From Ruminococcus flavefaciens (GTDB lineage: Bacteria > Bacillota > Clostridia > Oscillospirales > Ruminococcaceae), in the NCBI GenBank assembly GCA_002350065.1, contig DEDQ01000084.1, positions 819 through 12,962 of the forward strand: 12,144 nt of DNA. The letters are read 5' to 3'. The notes beneath the pieces are model-generated. The model was given only the letters and a program-made list of their open reading frames with translations. It was not told where the DNA came from and ran no database searches. Each line of letters opens with the position of its first letter. Position 1 is the stretch's first letter. This document shows, in pieces, positions 7,084 to 12,144 of this stretch. Position numbers and translations under genes: made by a program.

Positions 7084-7136
7084 ATAAGTCTTTGGGCGCA
7101 GCGGACAGCTGTGCCCGGGGACTTATTCTTCGTTTT
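7084..7136 (+). terminator. Rho-independent terminator of the sortase-SpoIID operon
   Basis: ATAAGTC-TTT-GGGCGCAGC (7084-7102) pairs with GCTGTGCCC-GGG-GACTTAT (7108-7126) across a 5-nt loop, giving 19 continuous pairs including G-U wobbles. It is followed by TCTTCGTTTTT. It lies about 30 nt after the SpoIID-like stop codon and marks the operon end. Confidence 0.85.
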
Positions 7137-7157
7137 TGGGACAACGATGTCTGAAAA

Positions 7158-7275
7158 GGTGAAAAGATCCATTTTTCATACCCAAAATCACCCCGAAAGG
7201 TGATGAGTGGTGAAAATTCTGTTAAAACTAAATACTAAAAAGAAAACAAATGTTTCACTTTTTAACAAAATCACC
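7158..7275. promoter_or_regulatory. Cluster of GGTGA motifs upstream of mraZ (candidate operators)
   Basis: GGTGA occurs on the + strand at 7158, 7199 and 7209, and on the - strand at 7188-7192 and 7271-7275. A further copy at 7398 lies near the mraZ start. The 7199 and 7209 copies are 10 bp apart, the period typical of MraZ box direct repeats. The 7187-7192 and 7199-7204 copies form an inverted repeat. MraZ proteins bind tandem short G-rich repeats near their own promoter, so autoregulation is plausible, but the motif here is not proven. Confidence 0.35.
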
Positions 7276-7319
7276 AAAAAATGCCTGAAAATTCGAGAGA
7301 GTATCAGCATTTTAACACC

Positions 7320-7348
7320 TTGATTTGCTCCGCTGTATGAGATATAAT
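7320..7348 (+). promoter_or_regulatory. Sigma-A promoter of mraZ / dcw cluster
   Basis: TTGATT (7320-7325) and a perfect TATAAT (7343-7348) are separated by 17 nt. The start would be near 7355, giving a leader of about 87 nt before the mraZ ATG at 7442. Confidence 0.75.
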
Positions 7349-7441
7349 ATTTGTAGGGGTTAAAAAAGGCATTGAGTTGTGATTTAATCCATTTTAGGGT
7401 GAATGGCAGCACCGAAAAGGAAGGAAAGTGAGGCGAAGGTC

Positions 7442-7873
7442 ATGAACGAGCCGTTATGCGGTACTTATAATCCCAGTATCGACGCAAAGGGTCGTATGAG
7501 CTTCCCGAACAAGCTTCGTGATATCCTCGGTGCGGAATTCTATCTTTGCAAGGGTTACGATAATCACTATGTTGCCGTGTATTCTGTTGAGGAATACAAT
7601 AAATACTGTGCTGAGCTTAATAAGATAACAGGTCCCAAGGGAACTGCTATCAGAAGAAAGCTTATCTCAAGCGCTGATAAACAGATACCCGATAAGCAGG
7701 GTCGTATTTTTATCACTCAGGAATTGAGAGAATACGCTGGGATAACAAACGATATCACAGTTATCGGCAACCTGAACAGGGCTGAAATATGGGACAGCGC
7801 TAAGTTCGCTGAAACTGTAAACGACATTGATCCTGAAGAAGAGATGGCTGCACTCGCAGATCTCGTACTCTGA
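7442..7873 (+). CDS. mraZ: Transcriptional regulator MraZ
   Basis: MraZ is the DNA-binding repressor that opens dcw clusters and controls its own operon in species where this was tested. The 143-aa length is typical. Two SpoVT/AbrB-like repeats are visible: SIDAKGRMSFPNKLRD (12-27) and IPDKQGRIFITQELRE (82-97), each with the DxxGR signature (D14-R18 and D84-R88). I chose the ATG at 7442 over the in-frame ATG at 7403: family members begin just before the GTYNPSIDAKGR-like segment, and GTGAGG (7428-7433) lies 8 nt upstream. The AGGGTG before 7403 is only 1 nt away from that ATG. The codon choice is more AT-rich than in the sortase genes. rsmH follows after 67 nt. Confidence 0.95.
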   Translation: MNEPLCGTYNPSIDAKGRMSFPNKLRDILGAEFYLCKGYDNHYVAVYSVEEYNKYCAELNKITGPKGTAIRRKLISSADKQIPDKQGRIFITQELREYAGITNDITVIGNLNRAEIWDSAKFAETVNDIDPEEEMAALADLVL

Positions 7874-7876
7874 TAA

Positions 7877-7907
7877 AGACAGCATGGCTGCCTGAGGCAG
7901 TCTGTTT
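7877..7907 (+). other. Hairpin between mraZ and rsmH
   Basis: GGCTGCC-TGA-GGCAGTC (7886-7902) forms a 7-bp stem. The flanking AGACA (7877-7881) and TGTTT (7903-7907) extend it past a 4-nt bulge. A weak T-tract (CCTTTT) appears about 4 nt later. It could be a leaky attenuator that lowers rsmH expression relative to mraZ. Confidence 0.35.
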
Positions 7908-7940
7908 GTGCCTTTTGGTACTAATATTAAGGAGTGTTTT

Positions 7941-8882
7941 ATGAAATTCAGTCATGTTCCTGTCCTCCTCACACAGACCATAGACGGTCTCGACATTAAG
8001 CCCGACGGCATATATGTCGACTGCACTGCCGGAGGAGGCGGACATTCTTCTGCTATAGCCGCTAAACTGAGCAATAAAGGCAGACTTATCTCGCTCGACC
8101 GCGACCCTGATGCAGTAAAGGCTGCTTCAGAGCGACTGTCAGCGTTCGGAAATGCACAGGTGATACACCGCAATTATTCCGAGCTCGATAAGGTGCTTGA
8201 CGAACTCGGCATAGATGCCGTTGACGGCATTCTGATGGACCTCGGAGTTTCGTCGTATCAGCTCGATGAGGAGAGCCGCGGCTTCTCCTACCATTCCGAC
8301 GCTCCCCTCGATATGAGAATGAGCCAGACCGGAATGAGCGCAGCAGACCTTGTTAATACCTTCGATGAGCAGCAGCTTGCCAAGATAATTTTTGAGTACG
8401 GCGAAGAGAAATTCTCGCGCCGCATAGCTTCAAATATTGTACGTGCAAGAGAAAAAGCTCCCATTGAAACAACTTTGCAGCTCGCCGACATCATACGCGA
8501 AAGCGTACCGCAGAAAGCGAGAAGAGACAAAAACCCCTGCAAAAAAACGTTTCAGGCGATACGCATTGCCGTAAACGGCGAATTCGACCACCTCTCGGAG
8601 GGGCTCGATAAAGCCTTTGACGCCCTGAGACCCGGTGGCAGACTTGCCGTTATCACCTTCCATTCTCTTGAGGATAGAATCGTTAAACAGCGATTCGCAG
8701 GCTGGTGTAAAGGCTGTATATGTCCGCCCGATTTCCCCCAGTGTGTATGCGGACGCAAGCCGCAGGGAAAACTTGTGAACAGAAAGCCCTTAGAGGCTGA
8801 CGAAAAGGAACTTGAAAGCAACAACAGAAGCAGAAGTGCAAAGCTCAGAATAATAGAAAGGAGTGCATCGGGCAATGGCTGA
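7941..8882 (+). CDS. rsmH: 16S rRNA (cytosine(1402)-N(4))-methyltransferase RsmH
   Basis: RsmH (MraW) uses S-adenosylmethionine to methylate N4 of C1402 in the ribosomal P site. The 313-aa length is standard. Visible signatures include HVPVLL (5-10), the SAM-binding DCTAGGGGHS (27-36), DLGVSSYQLD (100-109), FSYHSDAPLDMRM (115-127), KKTFQAIRIAVNGE (201-214) and FHSLEDRIVK (240-249). A five-cysteine cluster (C256, C259, C261, C268, C270) near the C-terminus is common in clostridial RsmH and may bind metal. AAGGAG (7929-7934) lies 6 nt before the ATG, which decides against the in-frame ATG at 7908. The 3' end overlaps the ftsL start by 8 nt, implying translational coupling. Confidence 0.97.
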   Translation: MKFSHVPVLLTQTIDGLDIKPDGIYVDCTAGGGGHSSAIAAKLSNKGRLISLDRDPDAVKAASERLSAFGNAQVIHRNYSELDKVLDELGIDAVDGILMDLGVSSYQLDEESRGFSYHSDAPLDMRMSQTGMSAADLVNTFDEQQLAKIIFEYGEEKFSRRIASNIVRAREKAPIETTLQLADIIRESVPQKARRDKNPCKKTFQAIRIAVNGEFDHLSEGLDKAFDALRPGGRLAVITFHSLEDRIVKQRFAGWCKGCICPPDFPQCVCGRKPQGKLVNRKPLEADEKELESNNRSRSAKLRIIERSASGNG

Positions 8883-9375
8883 ACGAGATTCTGTTTACCG
8901 CTATAATGCGGAAGCATTCGGCACAAACGCCGCTCCGCAGCCTAAAGCTCCGGAAAGACCGGAAAAGCCTGAGAAAAGACCGCCAATAACCATGAAAAGA
9001 ACAGAAGTAAAAAGCGGCTCCTTATTCACTATTGTTTTGGTATCTGCTCTTGCGTTCGTATTGCTCGGAACGGTAATTTACAGTCTCGACAGACGAAATA
9101 CGATGTACAGCAAGGTCTCGGCGCTGAATACAGAGCTTGAGCTTGCAGAGGCGGAAAATGTACGCCTTCAATCCGAGCTTGAAAGCAAGATGTCTGCGAA
9201 AAACGTCGATGACTATGCCGAAAATGTACTCGGAATGAAAAAGATAGATTCCTCACAGATAAAGTACATCGAGATACAGACTGACGACGTTGTAAATATT
9301 CCAAAGCAGGACGAGGGCGTCCTCGCAAAGGTCAGAGAATTTTTTGACCAGTGCGTGGAATATTTCAGAGGGTAG
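8875..9375 (+). CDS. ftsL: FtsL-like septum formation protein
   Basis: This is a 166-aa bitopic membrane protein with FtsL architecture: a Pro/Lys-rich cytoplasmic tail (about 17-46), one transmembrane helix (about 48-70), and a coiled coil (about 72-107). An ENVLGMKKID segment (116-125) then matches the conserved leucine-glycine-methionine end of FtsL/DivIC proteins. FtsL joins DivIC/FtsB in the divisome and helps activate the division PBP. The ATG at 8875 was preferred to GTG 8863 because AAAGGAG (8857-8863) then has an 11-nt spacing, whereas GTG overlaps it. Sequence conservation of FtsL is low, so position after rsmH supports the call. A C-terminal extension of about 40 residues is slightly longer than usual. 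Unusually, the PBP gene does not follow directly. Confidence 0.85.
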   Translation: MAERDSVYRYNAEAFGTNAAPQPKAPERPEKPEKRPPITMKRTEVKSGSLFTIVLVSALAFVLLGTVIYSLDRRNTMYSKVSALNTELELAEAENVRLQSELESKMSAKNVDDYAENVLGMKKIDSSQIKYIEIQTDDVVNIPKQDEGVLAKVREFFDQCVEYFRG

Positions 9376-9474
9376 TGCCAATATATATAGTAACAGGACT
9401 GCCCATCATCATTTTCAAATACTAACGGCGCCAAAAAAATAAATGCCGTAGTGATAGTAGAACACGGAGATACA

Positions 9475-9541
9475 AAGCGGGTGATTCGGAATATCACAGG
9501 ACCGCTTCCCCTGTCCGGAGCGTAACGGACAGGGGGCGAGC
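9475..9541 (+). ncRNA. Candidate structured leader RNA (two adjacent hairpins)
   Basis: Hairpin 1 pairs AAGCGG-GTGAT (9475-9485) with ATCAC (9493-9497) and CCGCTT (9502-9507), with an AGGA bulge. Hairpin 2 begins at the next base: CCCCTGTCCG (9508-9517) pairs perfectly with CGGACAGGGG (9526-9535) over an 8-nt loop. Adjacent stems could stack coaxially. I could not match this to a named riboswitch class, so an RNA function is inference. Confidence 0.35.
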
Positions 9542-9618
9542 AGTCCACGCCTGACAAGCGTTATCAACCTGCGTCGTATCAATAGAAACGGACATCACAT
9601 AAAAAAACACGATGTTCA

Positions 9619-9657
9619 AAGGCGGGGCACGAAAGTACTCTGCCTTATTCTATTTTT
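9619..9657 (+). terminator. Terminator-like hairpin upstream of the PBP gene
   Basis: GGCGGGG (9621-9627) pairs with CTCTGCC (9638-9644), with AC-GAAA-GT inside (a GNRA loop) and A-T pairs at the base (9619-9620 with 9645-9646). TTATTCTATTTTT follows. It would end or attenuate transcripts coming from mraZ-rsmH-ftsL. Confidence 0.6.
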
Positions 9658-9698
9658 AAGGGAAAACAAGTAAAACGTACAGTTTCACGGCGTTTACG

Positions 9699-9727
9699 TT
9701 GAGAGACTGCGGCGATACTACTATAAA
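9699..9727 (+). promoter_or_regulatory. Promoter of the PBP gene
   Basis: TTGAGA (9699-9704) and TATAAA (9722-9727) are 17 nt apart. The start would fall about 13 nt before the ATG at 9747. The inverted repeat GTAAAACG/CGTTTAC (9670-9697) abuts the -35 and could be an operator. Confidence 0.5.
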
Positions 9728-9746
9728 TACAGAAAGAGAGAGTATA

Positions 9747-12143
9747 ATGGCTAATAAGAACCTTCCCACAAGGTCGATGAAGTTCCGCGCGAAATACATA
9801 ATGATAGCCGCATTCTTCGGACTTTTCGGCACAGTTGCCGCGAACTTCTTCAAGATATCCGTACTCGACAACAAAAAATATCAGGAAATGGCTAACGACC
9901 AGCATTTCGGCTCGATAATCATACCTGCGCACCGCGGCTCGATATACGACGCGAAGGAGACTCCGCTCGCAAAGAGCGCGACCGTTTACAAGGTCATACT
10001 CGACCCCAAGCGCTTCCGCGAGAATATGAAGGAGCTTCAGGAAAAGATAGACAAGCGCGCCGATGATATCAAAAACGGCACCTACAAGCCCGATATACAG
10101 CTCACTACCGACGAGAACGGCGAGGAGAAGCAGGCTGTCATCAGCAACGACCTTCCGGCTTCCGGCGACCAGTTCCGTCAGGAGGCGATAGCTCTTCTCT
10201 CGGAAAAGCTCGGCATCGCTCCCGAGGACGTAAGCTCGGCAATGGAGGAAAACAGCCAGTACAGCGTCCTCCAGACACAGGTTGAAAAGCCCGTAGCCGA
10301 CGACATAATCAAGTTTTTCAGCAAGTATAACATGACCTGCCTCAACGTCGAGGAGGATACAAAGAGATACTACCCCCAGAACGAGCTCGCGGCTCCGGTA
10401 ATAGGCTTCACGAGGGCTGACGGCTGCGGTATCTACGGAATAGAGGCTTACTACGACGATTATCTCTCCGGCACCGACGGAAGAACGATATCTGCCAAGG
10501 ATTCCCACGGAAACGAGCTCCCGTACAGATACTCCAAGACCTATCCCGCAAAGAACGGCAACGACGTCTACCTCACGATAGACATGAACATACAGTATAA
10601 GCTTGAGGAGCACCTTCAGGAAATGGTCGAGAAGTTCAATGTCCAGAACCGTGCCTGCGCGATAATGATGAACGCGAAAACAGGTGCAGTATACGGCATG
10701 GCGACCTACCCGAGCTTCGACCTCAACGAGCCGCGCGAGGTAAAAGACCCCAACATGAAGGCGCAGATAGACGCTCTTCAGGGCGATACCAAGACAGCGG
10801 CTATCGCAGAAGCGCGCGAGAAGCAGTGGAAGAACAAGTGCATCTCTGAAAACTACGAGCCAGGCTCGGTATTCAAGGTCATAACCAGCGCCTCCGCTTT
10901 CGAGGAGAACCTCATCGACCTCGACAAGGATTCGTTCTTCTGCTCGGGCTCGGTAACTATTCCCGGCGCAAATCCCATCAAGTGCCACCTGACCTCGGGT
11001 CACGGCGCACAGACCTATCAGCAGGCACTCATGCACTCGTGCAACCCTGCCTTCATGGAGATAGGCAAGCGCCTCGGCATCGACAAATTCTGCTACTACT
11101 TCGACGCATTCGGACTCAATGAGCCCACCGGCATCGACCTCCCCAACGAGGTATACGGCGTAATGCCGCCGGATAAGTCAGACGTAGACCTCGCGGTCTG
11201 CTCGTTCGGACAGGGCGAGACCATTACTCCCATGGAGATGATAACCTCCTACTGCGCGGCTATAAACGGCGGATACCTCCTCCAGCCCTACGTGGTAGAC
11301 AAGATACTCGACGAGGACGGCAACGTTGTTCTCAAGAACGAGCGCACCGTAAGACGTCAGGTAGTATCCGAGGAGACCTCGGCAAAGATGAGAACGGCTC
11401 TCGAGAGAGTCGTATCCGAGAGCGAGGGCGGAAACGTTAACATCAAGGGATATTCTATCGGCGGCAAATCCGGTACATCGCAGAGACTTTCAGTCACCGC
11501 AAAGGACCTCGTTCCCCAGCAGGGCGTTGAGGAAAAGGCTGACGACCAGGAGTACGGCGCTTCGTACTGCTGCTTCATGCCGGCAGACGACCCCGAGATA
11601 ATCCTGCTCGTGCTCGCGGATATGCCTGACAAGAAGATAGGCTACTACGGAAGCACAGTCGCAGTTCCTACGGTAAGAGACATTCTCACCGACGTTCTGC
11701 CGTATCTCGGATTCAGCCCCGAATATTCGGACGACGAGCTCGAAAACCTCGACGTAAAGGTGCCTCTCCTTGAGGGAGACCTCGAATCGGCGAAAAAGAC
11801 GCTCGAAGACCAGAACATAAACTACGAGGTCATCGGCACCGGAACGACTGTTATCGCGCAGTCGCCGGTAACGAGCTCGATGATATCGAAGGAAGGCACG
11901 GTCTACCTCTACACCGAGCCCTCACATATCGTAGACTATACAGAGGTGCCGAACCTTATCGGTCTCACTCCGGGCATGGTGAACGACAACGTTGCATACA
12001 GCCAGCTCAACTACGTTGCAAAGGGAGCATCAGTCCGCCGCGACGGAGCTGTTGTAGCGAGCCAGAAGCCCGAGCCCGGCAAGAAGATAGCAGTCGGCGA
12101 GGTAATAGAAGTCGAGTTCATAGTAAACTCGGACGGAGACTAA
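9747..12143 (+). CDS. ftsI: Division-type class B penicillin-binding protein (FtsI/SpoVD family) with two PASTA domains
   Basis: This 798-aa D,D-transpeptidase cross-links peptidoglycan at the septum or, if of SpoVD type, in the spore cortex. A basic N-terminus precedes one transmembrane helix (about 15-37). The PBP dimerisation region covers about 55-260 (HRGSIYDAKETPLA at 62-75). The transpeptidase domain runs about 270-655: nucleophile S374 and K377 in EPGSVFK, SCN at 431-433, and KSGT at 574-577. Two PASTA domains follow (about 669-724 and 731-793). Two PASTA units fit PBP2B-like division enzymes better than SpoVD, which usually has one; the exact role is inferred. The ATG at 9747 is chosen over 9699 because residues between them are polar and unlike the family. 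The ribosome site AAGAGAG (9734-9740) is weak. The stop codon is at the window edge. Confidence 0.93.
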   Translation: MANKNLPTRSMKFRAKYIMIAAFFGLFGTVAANFFKISVLDNKKYQEMANDQHFGSIIIPAHRGSIYDAKETPLAKSATVYKVILDPKRFRENMKELQEKIDKRADDIKNGTYKPDIQLTTDENGEEKQAVISNDLPASGDQFRQEAIALLSEKLGIAPEDVSSAMEENSQYSVLQTQVEKPVADDIIKFFSKYNMTCLNVEEDTKRYYPQNELAAPVIGFTRADGCGIYGIEAYYDDYLSGTDGRTISAKDSHGNELPYRYSKTYPAKNGNDVYLTIDMNIQYKLEEHLQEMVEKFNVQNRACAIMMNAKTGAVYGMATYPSFDLNEPREVKDPNMKAQIDALQGDTKTAAIAEAREKQWKNKCISENYEPGSVFKVITSASAFEENLIDLDKDSFFCSGSVTIPGANPIKCHLTSGHGAQTYQQALMHSCNPAFMEIGKRLGIDKFCYYFDAFGLNEPTGIDLPNEVYGVMPPDKSDVDLAVCSFGQGETITPMEMITSYCAAINGGYLLQPYVVDKILDEDGNVVLKNERTVRRQVVSEETSAKMRTALERVVSESEGGNVNIKGYSIGGKSGTSQRLSVTAKDLVPQQGVEEKADDQEYGASYCCFMPADDPEIILLVLADMPDKKIGYYGSTVAVPTVRDILTDVLPYLGFSPEYSDDELENLDVKVPLLEGDLESAKKTLEDQNINYEVIGTGTTVIAQSPVTSSMISKEGTVYLYTEPSHIVDYTEVPNLIGLTPGMVNDNVAYSQLNYVAKGASVRRDGAVVASQKPEPGKKIAVGEVIEVEFIVNSDGD

Positions 12144-12144
12144 A

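Larger units (their letters stand above)
7054..7441. other. 388-nt intergenic region before the dcw cluster
   Basis: It contains the operon terminator (7084-7136), an AT-rich stretch with several GGTGA motifs and a perfect ATCACC-N6-GGTGAT palindrome (7187-7204), and then the mraZ promoter and leader. I see no additional gene here. Confidence 0.6.
9376..9746. other. 371-nt structured gap between ftsL and the PBP gene
   Basis: No convincing ORF exists here on either strand. The region holds a weak ACGGC/GCCGT pair (9425-9429/9445-9449), two strong adjacent hairpins (9475-9507 and 9508-9535), a terminator-like hairpin (9619-9657), a short inverted repeat (GTAAAACG 9670-9677, CGTTTAC 9691-9697) and a promoter (9699-9727). 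In dcw clusters ftsL and the PBP gene are normally close, so this insertion is notable. Confidence 0.6.

Noticed and set aside
7403..7441. Earlier in-frame mraZ start
   Set aside because: The nearest ribosome site is only 1 nt from this ATG, and the extra 13 residues are absent from typical MraZ proteins.
9475..9541. T-box or other known riboswitch before the PBP gene
   Set aside because: Although ACCGC appears, the rest of the T-box motif is absent, and no other class signature was recognised; it was kept only as an unclassified candidate RNA.
9213..9557. Minus-strand open frame spanning the ftsL end and the ftsL-PBP gap
   Set aside because: No ribosome site, no domain, and it runs through the strong hairpins; the gap is better described as non-coding.
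9690..9720. Sigma-G-like element (GATACTA at 9714-9720) that would make the PBP a forespore gene
   Set aside because: The -10-like match is one base off CATACTA, and no matching -35 lies 17-18 nt upstream; the TTGAGA-17-TATAAA pair is a better fit.
9645..11036. Long minus-strand open frame (463 codons) opposite the PBP gene
   Set aside because: It mirrors the codon pattern of the PBP gene, has no ribosome site or recognisable domain, and the + strand protein has full PBP motifs.
1..12144. CRISPR array, tRNA or rRNA genes, transposase or integrase
   Set aside because: No regularly spaced repeats, cloverleaf patterns, rRNA-like stretches or recombinase motifs were found.

Overview
The window reads as a chromosomal segment from a moderate-G+C clostridial Firmicute, most like Ruminococcus or another Oscillospiraceae genus. 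This rests on sigma-A type promoters, strong Shine-Dalgarno sites, class B sortases with the TLSTC motif, a PASTA-domain division PBP, a rhodanese-less ThiI beside a dedicated cysteine desulfurase, and a Gram-positive style mraZ-rsmH-ftsL-PBP order. The genus is inference. All genes supported here lie on the + strand.

Region 1 (1-2532) is a sulfur-transfer pair. A textbook consensus promoter drives a NifS/IscS-family cysteine desulfurase and then thiI. The desulfurase should hand persulfide sulfur to ThiI for 4-thiouridine in tRNA. The two genes are separated by 142 nt holding a hairpin-forming, tandem-repeat-containing element that looks like an interspersed repeat.

Region 2 (2533-7136) is a cell-surface operon. 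A 411-nt intergenic region holds a long imperfect palindrome, several further hairpins and a sigma-A promoter with a short structured leader. Three genes follow: a membrane class B sortase with a long acidic N-terminus and ten consecutive lysines, a second class B sortase that carries a lipoprotein signal, and a secreted SpoIID/LytB-type protein. In the last, the GWGHGVGMSQ block lies before the catalytic core instead of after it, which suggests a circular permutation. A 19-bp stem terminator closes the operon. No obvious LPXTG/NPQTN substrate is encoded here, so the job of the sortases is open.

Region 3 (7137-12144) is the start of the division and cell wall (dcw) cluster: mraZ, rsmH, ftsL and a two-PASTA FtsI/SpoVD-type PBP. 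The mraZ promoter is clear and is preceded by recurring GGTGA motifs that may be regulator sites. Unusually, ftsL and the PBP gene are separated by 371 nt that contain two strong adjacent hairpins, a terminator-like hairpin and a fresh promoter. This suggests that the PBP is controlled separately or that transcription is attenuated. The PBP stop codon ends the window at 12143; further dcw genes would be expected beyond.

The most unusual items are the permuted SpoIID protein, its operon with two different sortases (one a predicted lipoprotein), and the structured intergenic regions at 2533-2943 and 9376-9746.
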